From: Sinotaia quadrata
Lineage: Eukaryota > Mollusca > Gastropoda > Architaenioglossa > Viviparidae
Direction of reading: 5' to 3'
DNA length: 64,000 bases
NCBI GenBank assembly: GCA_028829895.1
Contig: CM054182.1
Span: 5,623,001-5,687,000, forward strand
Shown here: positions 38,461 through 53,375 of the stretch, piece after piece
How the letters are laid out: each line of letters opens with the position of its first letter
How positions within the stretch are numbered: position 1 is the stretch's first letter
Program-made: the position numbers and the translations under genes
Notes under the pieces: generated by a model
What the model was told of the DNA's origin: nothing
The model's database searches: none
The model's input: only the letters and a program-made list of their open reading frames with translations

Positions 38461-41400
38461 ACACAAAGTAATCCTTTATGAATATCCAAAATGAATGTTT
38501 ATCTTTTATATATATTTTTTTGTCCCTTACAAACCATTTCACATCTCATTTTTTAATTCGCTCACGATAGCCACATGAGACCTAACACAAATAACGAATA
38601 ATATAGGCAGAATTCCAGGTGGGTTCCAAAGATGAATTCCAGAATACAATTTCTAGTGGTCCAAGGTAGAAATAAGGATAGGCAAATCCACGTTAATAAA
38701 AAAACTAAACTTAACAAAGCAAAACAAAACAAAAAAGACACTGTAGATCCTGGAAAAACAAAACCAAGGACAGAACTCTTGAGGTAAGAAAAAATTATAG
38801 GGTCAAACTTCCTGTAGTTTACACTAAATCCACTCCTTTAGGTTTAAAAAACAACAACAACCAACCCTTTTCCTCAGTACGAATAAAACTAAAGGACTTC
38901 TGATGACTAAGGCATGAGTAAGGGTATATAAAGGGTCCCTTAAAAAACCAAAAACTATAAAGAAAATTAATAAAGGAAAATAACAGATAAGAGTAAACTA
39001 GATAAAATTTATAACTAACCCCCATCACTAAAAATATTTGACAGCGAACCAAATATAAGTGAAAGAGTTTTTTTCCCCCAGCATGGAAGTAAATGCCTAT
39101 CACAATAATTAATTCTATAAAAATATATAAACGTACCACACAATTAATTATATGTTAAAATATATTACTATTCACTTGAAAACATGAGTGTCACAAAAAC
39201 TGAGAAGTTTCTAATACTAACATACTGAAAAATAACTCCCTATATAGATATGCATTTAGTGTGTGTGTGGGGTGGGGGTGGGGGGTGAGACGAGTTTAAA
39301 CCCTTCCACTAAAGCTAAAAAAGAAAAAGCCTCAAACTAAGCATAAATTACCAGGTTTAAGCTAGAAAATGATAGTATATTTTCAAGAAGTTAAAAACTA
39401 GAGGAGGGAGGTTAGAAAGAACAATAACAAAGTATTGGGACAGGAACTAAGAGGTGCCTGGGCACTGTTATACTTTACAAAGGTGGCAAGTTTAAGGAAA
39501 TCGACCGTTTGAGGTTATTTTAATTTTCAAAATGGGTTGGGGAGGAGAATACTGGCTTTATCAGAGAAAATGATGCCATTTGAATATCAGGGATGAGGTT
39601 AACTGAGACCTATATACAAGGGTTAGTCTGGTAGTTAGTAGTGCATGGAGGAAGAATGCTTTCAGCAAAGTCACAAGACTAATAAATGAATTTATGGAAA
39701 ATGTAGTAACGCAGCAATAGTTTACTTTTGCCCACAATTACACATAATACAAATGACAGAGATTATGTTGTGTCCAATAATTAATGTGGCAATAGTTTAC
39801 TTTTGCCCACAATTACACATAATACAAATGACAGAGATTATGTTGTGTCCAATAATTAATGTGGCAATAGTTTACTTTTGCCCACAATTACACATAATAC
39901 ATATGACAGAGATTATGTTGTGTCCAATAATTAATGTGGCAATAGTTTACTTTTGCCCACAATTACACATAATACAAATGACAGAGATTATGTTGTGTCC
40001 AATAATTAATGTGGCAATAGTTTACTTTTGCCCACAATTACACATAATACATATGACAGAGATTATGTTGTGTCCAATAAATTAATGTGGCAATAGTTTA
40101 CTTTGTAGCACAATATTTCAATACCCAAAAGCATTTTACTTTTCTGGGCAAAGAAAATATGCAAATGTTCAATTTCAGTGAATTCAGCTGTAAATAATCA
40201 CTATATCTTTCATTCATTTCTAGTTTCCCATGACCAATTTATATAATTATATAGATTGATTTATAATCTATTTTTCCCTGAAGAAAATGTTGTGTGAAAT
40301 TTGGCATTTAGTTTTTTCAATCTGGGTGTCAATTCAATTTAGTTTAATTTTTACTTAAGTCTCATTTCATATTTTTCCCAAAATGAATTTTGAATGCAAA
40401 CCTGCAATACCTGTTTTCATCAGGATATGACTTATACACACCTTCAATACTAATCCTATATTCACAACACATTAGTTTTTTGTACTGTGACCATGAACTA
40501 ATTATAGCCTTGGCAATATCAACTAGTGACAGCAAACACCATGATTTGACAATATCAGCTAATAACATCCAACACCATGATCTGACAAAATTAATAACAG
40601 CAAAATCCATGACAATATAAACTAATAGCATCAAACACCAGGATCTGACAATCTTATTTGTATCTCTATTGACCTGATTAACTTACAACACTATAAGTCA
40701 CATCTTGATGTGACTGTAATAACAGTAAACAGGAATTGACAGTCTTACATGCAGCTCTAGTGAACCCATTAACTTACAGAACTAATTATCCTATGTCACA
40801 ATGCAAGTCACATCTTAGTGTGACAAATAATAATAGCCAAGACCAGGATTTGACAATTTTATTTTCAGGTCTAATGACCTGATTAATTTAGAGAACTAAA
40901 TATGCACTATTATAACACAACGAGCTGCATCTTGCTGTGACTGTACTAACAGCAAACATCAGGACGACAGTCTTACAAGCAGCTCTAGTAATCTGATTAA
41001 CCTACAAAACTAACTACAGTGTCACAATACAAAGAGCTGTATGTTTCTTGCCAAACACATACACACACTTCCAAAAAAGAGGATTGTCAATGCAAGTGCA
41101 TTACTGTTGGCCAGTAAGGATTAGGAAAGAAAAAGAATGAAGTCAAGAGACACAGCAAATGCCAAAAAACATTTTGTACTCCTATTGTTCTGGTAAGAGA
41201 TGTCTTGTCTGTGACCACCATATCAACAAAACTGACAACAAAACTGAAATAACGAAGGTAAAGTATGTACAAGTATGAAATAATATGATAGTATATGTAA
41301 TACCCCAGTAATGCTTCCAGAGCAGTTTATAATCAAATCTGAAAGGAAATAAGTATAAAAATAATTTAATCTAAATTTCAACACTGAAATTGACCTGGCT

Positions 41401-43614
41401 TCAGAGTCCTTTGAAAGAGAATTTCATAAATAAATAAATAAATAAATAAAAACAAAAATATGAAGGCACTAGATTAACAACAAAATCAATCTCACAACAA
41501 AAATCATCAATAAGTTTCAAAAACTTTAATTACAATTTACTTAAAATGGCACAGTAAAGAAATTGTGTGAATTTTTATCAGTCATGCAAGATGATAGGGC
41601 ACACAAAGTTTTCACATGAGTTGCACATCACTGTTCGTGTTTGTTATTTTTAACAACACAAAACTCAATTTATACAACACACTCAGATCTAGTAATAGCA
41701 TTCTGAGAGAAATCAGAACAAGAGAAATAAATAGAATATGAGACAAAACTTGTTCATTAAATAATTTGCAGATATATAAACTTAGTTTTAGTTTATAAAT
41801 AGATATACTTGTGTTTATACCTTTACACTGATATCATGTCCCTGTAAAATCAATCACTGCTGTAAGGAAGATATCTTTTATCATCTCAGGAAAAGAAAAT
41901 ATCTTTTGAAGAATGTAGGTGCAAAATGCAAGATATGAGTGAAATTTAGCCCTTATCCCATCAATAATTATAATTATTATAATAAACACAACAAAGAAAT
42001 AAAATCTAAAATTTAGAGTAATTCAGAAACACAACTGTTCAATGGCAACATTAATTGTTTATGTCATTGTGGAAAAGAACCACATTAGAATAATGTATTC
42101 TAATAACATTAAAATAATGAAACATTAATTCCACAATTCTGGTGGAAAAGAATTACACTTTAAGTTAGAATGTAATAAATATTAATTCTATGGGTTCTGA
42201 TGGACAAGAACCACACTTTTCATGTCTATGGAATAAGAAGCATTAATTCCATAGGTTCTGATGACAAGAACCAAACTTTCAAATCTATGTAGTAAACTAA
42301 GTTCATTAAAGCAGAATTAATTCCATGGGTTCTTACTAAAGACATCTTTCAATTCACTTGGTAAAACAACATTAAGTGCACATCTTAGACTAAAACTGTG
42401 CCTTTCTAAACATGCAGCAGTGAATATGCAACTGGCAAGATACATGACCACAGTCTGATCACAAGCTGAAATAATGAAGAACACAAGTTTAGTACTGAAG
42501 TGGGTTTTTTTTTTTACTTTTGATGAGATGGGTTGAGGTTTATTACAATCCTTACATAAAATAATCTGTTGCAGAGCAGTGACTAGTGGTAACACTGATA
42601 TACAACTGATGAGTGTGCTCTGATTACCAGTAAAACAATAAGTTTCAGATAAATGATATATTAATTTTAATTCAAAACAAAACTGGAATATAAAAGTAAA
42701 TTTCTTACATAAAACTGCAGCCAATGATGAGTTTATCTTCCTCCACAATGTTTTCATATAGTATTTATCATAACAGTAAAAAGGTTTTCTCTTATATTTA
42801 TTTTGACAGGAATTATATCTCAGAGCCCAAATAGAGGGTTCTTGAAATTCTGAAGACAGAAAACAATAACTCAAAACACAAACAAAAATACAATACTTAT
42901 AATAACAGCAATAATAATAATAATGATACAAAAATAATATACAATGATAACTGTAAAAACACTATTAATAAAACACTTATGCAATATGTGAAAGTAATTA
43001 TCAATATCGTACATTGCTAAACATGATAAATATATCCTTTGAAACCGAGAGGTCCACATGGAATCACCACCCCACCCCACAATATAGTGAGGGAAACCAG
43101 AGCTATCCAGGGCTAAGAACATCCTAAGATAAAGGGCTCCCCTGCAGGTTCTAGAGAGGACAGAAGTCTACACAACCACCACCATAACAATCAGTTAATT
43201 TTCATTTTCAAAAATAAAATACAAATTACACGTGTTGAATGCAGTGTAGACACTAGCATACCTATATCTGCAACACACACATGTGCATGCATGCGCGCGC
43301 ACACTCACACACACACACACACACACATTTCCTGAAGTTGGTTAAGTCCCTTTGAAGCATTAACATTTCTTTTTTGAAAGAATAAATTACAAATGACTGA
43401 TAACAAATATAAAAGGCTTATGCATTAATTTTATATCATGTGCTAAAAATGTCCATCAGCTATTATTATTTATGGATATGTATGCTAACAAGTGAATGGC
43501 AAGTTTAAGCAAGTGTTTCTTCTGCCCAGGAAATCAGTCATTCATTAACAGCATTTAACATACTGCTGGGTTCCAACAACTTGGAGTGACTTTGCAAGCA
43601 TGCATGCACATGCA

Positions 43615-43667
<53 letters not shown>

Positions 43668-43910
43668 CTCAGCAAAACCCAGGCAACAGGCATTTTGTAA
43701 ATGTGTCTTGCAAATGTGTGTTGCTCTAAAAGCTGTTTTTTTGTTTTTTTTAAACACAAATATATATGTATGTTTAGAGAAACAAACAGTACACATTTGT
43801 AAATGGAAAATAAGTGTGGCACCAAAGGCAGTAGGTTAATGCTTGGTATTTTTAATTAAAAAAAACACAGACAAACATATATATTTATGTTTAGATTTGT
43901 AAATGGAAAA

Positions 43911-43966
<56 letters not shown>

Positions 43967-46900
43967 GCACTTTGTGAACCAAGCAAGCATACAAACATAT
44001 ATAAATATCTTTAGAGAGACGAACAGTGTAAATTTGCAAATGGAAAATTTCTATGGCACTAAAGGATGTAGGTAGCACTTGGTTTTTGAGCCAAACACAC
44101 ATAGAAGATGTACACATTTGTAAATTTAAGATGTGTGCAACATAAAAGTTATAGGTTAACACTTTTGTCAACTAAACAATAATACACACACACACACACA
44201 CACAAACACACACAATGCACGTTTGCTAATCCAGCCCCTTAATAAACCAACCTTTCAATAATCTGGCCTCTGGGTGTAGCATAAAAGAGGAGGGGGTTAC
44301 GCTTCCTTTGTATTACATTTGTACATTTCTTGTATTGTATACATACTATACTGTACTGATATGAAAAGATCATTTCATTGTAAATGAGTCAGGTACATAA
44401 TGATCATATTTTTTAGCATTATCATATATTTGTCTCAAAAAAAATACTACATACAGTAAACTTGTAACAAAAATTTAATAAAGAATTAAACTAAAATATT
44501 TTATGCACTCTCAGTAATCCAGCTCTCTACTGATCTGGCACCCCTCTGTGCAAGGAATGGTCCAATTAGCAAGAGTCTACTAATTAGCAAGAGTGTGTGT
44601 GTGTGTGTGTGTGTGTATACACCCATACAGTACATATCTGCAGATGAAAGACGTGTGTGTATCACTAAAAGCTGTAGAATAACAACTGGTTTTGAACAAA
44701 TGCACACATAAACATATAAAAGTATATTAAAAATAGACAGTACACATTTCTAAATGGAAGATGCATGAGTAGTTCAAAAGTGTAGTGAATTAAATTAGCA
44801 TAAAGTTTTAAAAATAAACATAATATATTTGTGTGTAACATCTAAATGTACAATAAAATAGCAAAATAAATTATAAAAAGATATATACAAATCATTACAA
44901 GATTTCAATATACATATTACTATATACAATCACAATAAACATTTTGGTAAGGACCCTACAGTAAAAAGAGTTGTTTAACGTTTACTAATTTGGATTCATG
45001 CTTTATATATGACACACATGCAATATTGTTAATAATTCTACACCATGATAGCATTCCATACATTTTATAAACAATACCAGCATAGTACTTTAGTAGCAGG
45101 AAAAAGGAAAAATATTAATTTTTAAAGTTATTTCAATAATTTTTTAAATACATTTCATGAGATATAAGGGATTGAGATAAGACAGAATCCAGTATTCAAT
45201 GCTATAATGTATAACAGTCATACGTAACAGTCAATTTAATTTATAATTACAAATCTGTACATTAGTCTTTGAGATCCAGTCACATTCTGAGATCAAGTAA
45301 GCCTATTTAAGTGTATACAAGCAAATTTACTCAAGATCTGGTAACAGCCAAAAGTGCTGGAAAAAATTTACATTTAACTACCAAGTTACATAAATGTACC
45401 CAGTAGTCAATAATTATTTTAAATAATAGTCATTCAAACATCTCTTCTCCAATCAAAATATGCTCAGAAACATAATAAGACTATTTATTTTTTTGTTTTT
45501 AAAAAACAGTAAATTTATTTGTTTTACTAAACGTTCTCAAGTTGCTCTCAACAACCGCATTGAAAGTCTCAAATTTCCAAACCAGTCTCGACTTTGGAAG
45601 TGTGAATTGCAATTTACATGACAATTTAACACCACAGTTTATTTCTATACAACTTTGATTTGATGACTAATTTTATCTATCCAGTTACCATACATCTAAA
45701 ATGCATGGTAACTGCATTTTAGATGTATGGTAAGAATCACATTTTTAAGTATAAGTTTCCAAATTATCACATTAACACAACTACTACTACAATTGCTCAA
45801 TTAAGCACCTTCATCCAATGTGATCAGCTCTTTGTCTTAAACAGGGTTATAAATTGTATGCTACCAGCCATAAAATCTGGGACAGAATATGCCTTGAGCA
45901 TGAGTACTGTCAGCTTATTCAAAGCAAGACCTCTGAGCCAAATGCTAACAGAAGTAACTTTTAAACACTATTTATATGAAATAGGTAAAAACTCATTGCC
46001 ACCATCAGTACTCTTCATTAGTGTAGTCCACAGGAATATCACTGTTTATTTTTGTGTGCAGTACAAATGAGCACAATATACTTCAACACTACCGTATTAA
46101 AAGATTTCAACTGATGAAATGCTAAAAAATTAGTGCACTTATGTAAAGTATCACAACCCTGAACTATTAGAATCTTATTCCAGCGAAAGTACAAGCTTTA
46201 CCAAAGCATGCTGTCCAAAATGTCTTTTCAGTTCAAAATGGCAGTTTCTTGTTTTCCAATTTTACATGCTAAAGCCCAGGTGATATAGGATGTATGTAAT
46301 TCTTCTCAATCTTTGTCTCATCTTCTTTCCATCATTCACAAAAGCATGCAGTATTGTCAGATACTGAAAACGGAAGAATAAAACAAAACACCAAAAGCTA
46401 CAGTTAAACAAACACAGGACAGGTGCTTGAGGAATAACTTAGTCAGGACCGATGATGAGATTAGGAAAATTATCAATTAAAATATGTATGTAACATTTTA
46501 AATTATCTTTTTTCTTACCATTACAAAGATATAATATTTAAATCACTAATAAAATAAATCAAAAGCAGTTACATAAAAAAATTTAAAGAGCTAAAGCTTT
46601 TACTAAAAACTTAATTTAAAATGTGCATAAGCTGCTTTCTCAGTATATGATTTATTGTTAACATTTTAATTTTACTGCTAAAATAATTTTTCAGTTTCTG
46701 GGTTTCTTTGTGTTCTTGTTTTATTAATATTAGAAAAATGAATTAGCCTCATTCTCAATCTGAGCTAAAAGATGCTTTATATTTTTCTTTGCTAAAATAG
46801 TTGGTACATACTTATACCAAAAGTTTCTATTAGCTTTTCTCTGTCTGTGCTAACAATTTTTATTAAATTCTTACAGTCTTATCGATAAACTAAGAAAACT

Positions 46901-49900
46901 GGATAATCATTAGTATTTATTTAAAAAATAATGTATTTAACTGTGCATATTATTTATGTACAAATTATGTGAAATGTATTAAATGAAAGCTAACACCACT
47001 TTCTTTGTTTATGTTCTTTGTAAATGAAATCATACATTTTAAAAATTATTTCCCTTGAAGGTGATCACAAAGTAAACATTTTATACACTTGAAACAATTC
47101 TACGTACTCTGCTATAGCAAATGCAATTAATGGTTCTGCTTTATTTCCTTCACAAAGATAGTCATTTATCAGAAGGAAAATGAAGACAATCATAAAGTGT
47201 CATCATCTATTACCAATGTAGGTGGCAAAGAAGTATAACCAACTAAACCATTTCCATTGTGGTCATGGACCAAAATTAAAAGCTTTTTTTTTTTAAATTA
47301 AAAAAAAACCAGCATACATGCAAACAACCAGAGATGATAAAATTAATATATATAATATATACAAAAGCTAAATACAGTGATAAAAGCAAATGCAAAATAT
47401 TTGGTAGCAAGCAAAAAATTGTGGCAACTAATCTGCAAACCTATATACAAGCAAAGAAAATTCTTCTATTACTGAGAGTTGCACTAAGAATAACTATGTC
47501 AGATACATCTCAACAGACAAGGAAAGACTTTGGCTTAGTCTTAAAATCACATCTGCACATTTAGCCACAAAAGATAAATCAAAAGCTGTTAAGGAGTCTC
47601 TGGTCAAAAAAACCTTAAGAAGTGAGCCATTGTGGATATCTCAATTGGTGAGACTTCTATTTTGGCCCAGCAAGTACTTAAACTAGTTAAAGTACAAGAA
47701 AAAAATTTAAATCAACACATGTTGCTGTAATATTACTTTTCTAATCATTTAAACCTATTCATGAAGTACGAGCTGTCATAATACATATCAGCAATTTAAC
47801 TAGTATTTAAGTTTTTATTGACCCAATCTATTTCTTCTACAAGCAATTTTTTAGCAGCCTGCTTTGTGCAAGTTTTTAATTCCTGGCCCTTTTGTATACT
47901 GGATAATAGATCTGGTATTGTGTATACATATTTAATAATACAGCTCTTGCCAAGGAAAAATATATACTTATTAACATATTTATCTCTGAATTCAATTAAG
48001 CTATTTAAATAAACATGTGTTCCTCAGTCAAGTCATATAACTAGTAACAGTGGTATCCCTTCAATCAAATGAGATATACAGCAAAAAAAATTTATCCAAA
48101 CTCAAATCAAACACAGTGGACCCCTACTTTACCATATTAATCCATGCCAGAGACCCATACCATCATACTGTGAAAGCTATCTTAATGTAAGCTTATAATA
48201 TATTGTTACTGGTGGTAAATGTAAGCCCGTCAGAAAGTGCATTCTTGTCAATCAGTGAATCTAATTTTATTATGTAGAGTCTATTGTAATTTGACTTTAT
48301 GTTGAGTCAAACATAAAGTAGTCAGTAACATAGGCATTTCCAGATTAAATCTGATACATAATATATTTGTGATTGAACAATGAAAGACTGTTAGCATTGT
48401 TACTGTTACAGTATTAGTATATGTTATCTTGAGGTATTTCCATCTTGCAACATAAGATGTTAGAATATACTAATTCTAGGCAGTGGTGAAAAACAAACAA
48501 GATATATTATGGACAATGACAGATATATATTCCAGAGAGATGTAGCCTGATAAATATTACTATGACAAAAAACTCTTTCTTCATATTTAATTCTCTAAGA
48601 GTGAGTAAACAGACTAATATAACAGGAGAACAAAATATCTAATTGTTATGTGAGCTATGTTACAATTAACAATTTGTTAACAGTTCTTTGTTTTAAAATA
48701 TGTTAATAATTTTTTTTTTAATTTGTCATTTTGTGCAATTTAAGTGCATATGAGTACTGATGTCATAAACAAATGCTTTCTTTTCTATGGTAATGACATA
48801 ATTTTTCAATATTAATTTCTTTATTATTATTATTTAGTTAATTTTTAAGGAAGATGTTTGGTATACAAGTTAAATTTGATAATTTATTTATATCATCAAG
48901 AAGATTACATTAATGTAAAGATCATAAAAAGTTGATTTAAAAAAAAAAATAAGTGCTGAATATTATTATAAATCGTGTGAAAAAAATTGTTTTTGTTATT
49001 GTAGAATTTGATACTAAGTTTTAAAATGAATTTATACCTATCATTATTGTTATTATCATTGCTACTGCTTGTTTTTATCATTATTAAACCACTTTTGATT
49101 AATTAATTACACTGATCAATTTCCCAAATAAGGTCTGCACTTTCAATGAAAGCCATTTAACAAACTTTAAAAAAATAAAATAACAATGAATATGTACATT
49201 ATTTTATTGATCTGGGAGCAGTATTAATGATGATTACACCAAAATTTAGCAGCAGAAAAAGAAATTGAATTTTATTTAATGCAAACATGAAATATTTTAA
49301 GAACTTGGCATTACTTTTGTTCTTTATAACCATTATAATTTTCTTTAGGTTTTTGTGTTTATGATAAAATCTCAGCCATAATATAGCAAATAATGAGGCC
49401 ATATATTCTACTGTTAATCTGATCAGGAAACAAGCAATATAAATATTTTTGTTAAGGTACATGTAAAACACAGTCAAAAATATCTTTTTGCTTATTGCCC
49501 AAAAAATCTTTACAATACTTTATTTATTATTTTCTAGTAAATTATTAAATTGGATTCTTAATTTTATATTTGCTCATTAGGCACTTTACCAGTTGAAGAT
49601 TACAAGTTACAAGATTTGAAATGATTTCAGATGTAACCCAAAACAACAAAATATAATGAAGTAATGTACAAGAAAAAACCCTGCTGTTTAACATTTAAAA
49701 AAAAATTATCTTCCTTATGTTTCAGCTATTATGCTTCCTTTTTGCTATCCAATTTGTGCCCTTTTGTTGCAAAATGTCAGAGACACATCTCCTAGGCAAC
49801 AAAACAGATTTCTTGTCACACAGGTTCCACATTTAGCAATACTGTGTATTTAAAGAGTGGATTATAAACTTTCCTTTTCTTAAAAGATGTAACCTTATCC

Positions 49901-50387
49901 AACAATTTTTCACTGATGTTAAGAAAGAGAGTTTTATCAATTCATTTTAATTATTTAAATGTAAATTATTCTATCTGTGCATTTTTAAAATATAAGTACA
50001 ATTAAATCTATTATACAATATTTTACCTTCTAATCAAAGTTAAAATAATGCCTATCTTTATTAACTGACATTTTTTTTTATAAGCTACACACATCTGCAT
50101 CAATAGTCCCCAAGAAATTGAAGAAATTGATAATCATGTTTTTGCATAATCAGTACAAATGATCTATAGTAAGAACCCAGTAGATAAATCTTGGAAAGCA
50201 CAAAAGTCATTTTAGTCATTTTAATTTTAACAAAATATCTTTTAACAGGATATGCTCTAAGATCCAGGGATTGTAAAACAAGTTTAATAATACTAAGCAT
50301 TGCATCAACTTATGTGTTATGTGTGTGCAACAAGATAACATTTTCTTAATGTGGAAAGTTAAACAATATACAGCTTATGAATTCAAC

Positions 50388-50458
<71 letters not shown>

Positions 50459-52612
50459 CATATGCTTGTATGTGAGTGTGATCCAAATTTGTATGCTTCA
50501 ACAATACCTGTTAAATATGTTCAAATGTTAGAATGGACAGATTTGCATTACATAAAATGTTTGCATAATATATATTTGTGTGTGTATATGTGTGTACTGG
50601 TCAAATATATACATATATCACCTTGCTGCATTTATATAATGTATATAAATAAGCATTTTCATTGTTATTTATACTTAAAAATTCACTACTGCGAGTTGTT
50701 CCTTCAAATCAATCAAGAATTAAAAATGTAAACTAGATAAGTCCAAGCAAAGCAAATAAAAATAAAGATGTGAAAGAAATAATCCAGATTGGACTAATAT
50801 GTAAATTAGATCAACCAAACTGAAAGCCCAAATTTAAAAATAGATGCAGAGTGCAACTAATAAATGTAAGAAAGATTCTATTGCAAAATGTATAGGTTAA
50901 ATATTGAAGATTAATATCATTATAAATATGATGATTTACAAACCCATTACAGTTTATTAATTCTATAATGTATAATAATCACACAATGTTGAATTCATAG
51001 AAGTAGGTATAAATTTATAGAAGGAATAAATTAACCAAATAACCAAGTATATTAAAAAGTGCTTCTAATGAAACATTTACATTAAAACTAGATCCAGTGG
51101 TAGTGAAAGTGTCAGGGTAAAAATTGAACATATACAAAATTAAATATGTAAATAACATCTTATTATTTTTTTTAATATTAAAATTAATTTTGAAAAGCTG
51201 TCTTCTTCCCAAAAGCTTCTAAGGATCTATCTATACTAATGGGAAAATATGCTCACATTTAAAAACATAAATGTTTCTCAGCAAACACAAAAGAGTGAGA
51301 GAGAGGGAGAGATAGGAAAAAGAGAAAGGAAGAAAAAATATAGTTCAAACACAAAAGAGAAGGGAATAAGGGGAATTAAATATTTTTAAAAAATTAAAAA
51401 ATTTAAATATTAAAAAAGCAATCAGGATAAATTAGAATATACTTATTACTTTGAAAGTAAGGTGTGAGATACTACAAAATTTATGCAAAAATGTTTGACA
51501 AGTCACAACTCAATACACCTATAAACTCAACAGGACATCTGACAAAGTCATATCTCAGTACATCTATAATGCAACAGGACATTTAACAAGGTCATATCTC
51601 AATACATCTATAATACAACAGAACATATGACAAAGTTGTATCTCTATATAACTTGAACTGAAGGATATCTGATAGGTTCATACTTCAAATACAACTGATA
51701 TACAGGAAAATGTGACAATTTTATAAATGTTACGATAGGACATTTGACAAGAGAGAGCCTCATTCAGAAAATACCTGAATGTGAAAGACAGATTTTCATA
51801 ATCTGATTAAAAAAAAAAGGACAGAAGAATGCCTTTGACTGAACATCTGATAAGTATCAGCAAACAAATTTAATAATAGTATAATATTAAATATTATGAA
51901 TGAATATTGGATAAATATAAGAAAATAAATTTTATAATAAAATATTCAACTAATATTAAAACTTGAATTACATCAAATTTTAATGTAAATCTAGCCAGCA
52001 TTAAATCATCACCAGTGTCTCCCTTTACCATTCTATATAGATTATAGGTATGCTCAGTTGCTGCTATTATGAGAACATTAAATAAAATTTCTTACCAGAT
52101 GGAAAAGATTAAGACTGATTAATAAAGCTGCTGTTAAGAGAATAGCAAAAGCACTCTATTACAAGGTGATCAAAATTTAAATTAGATTGAATTCATTTAA
52201 GAACTGTAACTACATACAGTAAAATCTTTGGCAATCTGAACATAATTTACTCTGAATTATCAGTAATCCAAACACAATAGATAAATCTGAAGTTTTGCAC
52301 TTGCCAAATTGTGCAATATGAATTAGAATGCTAAAGATGTGATGCAGAACTGTGTATGCTGATCTCTCTCACATTATCATAATTTATTAATAAATTTTAC
52401 ACAAGATGTTTTAAACGCAAAATGCCTGTAAAACATAATTAAGTACATATTTGTGCACGATTGATGAATCTGAGTGCAGATGATCTGTGTATGTGTGTCT
52501 ACTTTTGATACTTTAATGTAATTTATTTATGCATTACATTTTAATAAGTTGTAGATTCAAATGTTATAGTTTTATGTAAATGTACCCATAAAAGCATTAA
52601 AATAAATACATT

Positions 52613-52655
<43 letters not shown>

Positions 52656-53333
52656 CATGAATGCATTTGTGCATGTGTTTAATTTGTTATATTAATTGTG
52701 CATGAGGGCTAAGCTGTACATTGCCATTGAAATGTAATTTATTTATTTTTTTAACGAAAGTTTTAATAAATTTAAATTATAAATACACTTTTATACTAAT
52801 ACATAGAATAACATTAAAATAAACAATAAAATAAATACACATACTTGAAATCCTTTAAAAATAGTTTTTACTTTAAAATCCAGTAATCTAAATACCAACA
52901 AGCATTAATCAGTTCAGATTACAGAGATTTTACTCTATTTAGCACAACAGGTTTATAAAGATGTCAATGATTTATTTAATTTTCTTCTAATCAATGTTTA
53001 CTTTCATTATTTTATTAGTTTACAAGACAGGCTCCAACCTATGTAGAGTATATTTTATCAATACTTTATTCAGTATTTTAAGTGAAATATTTATGTTTAT
53101 TTGATATGATAATAAATAATCATTACTTTTATTAAAACATTTACAAAACTTGTACAATAGTTAAAAGAAAAAGAAAGTAAAGAAAAATTAGAAACAGTGT
53201 TTACCTGCGTCCTGAATCTGGTTTCCTTATTGCTCTTTGCATGGAATCACTATATTGAGAAAGAAAAGTTTGGAATTCATTCAAACTTATATGTTACAAA
53301 TAACACACACACACACGCACGCATGCACGCACG

Positions 53334-53375
<42 letters not shown>

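Noticed and set aside
39000..39060. Fourth piggyBac-like MITE
   Set aside because: Only a short match (TTTGACAGCGAACC) to the MITE end; no TTAA or second terminus.
45723..46070. 115-codon plus-strand frame
   Set aside because: Starts in the hairpin arm and shows no domain; probably chance.
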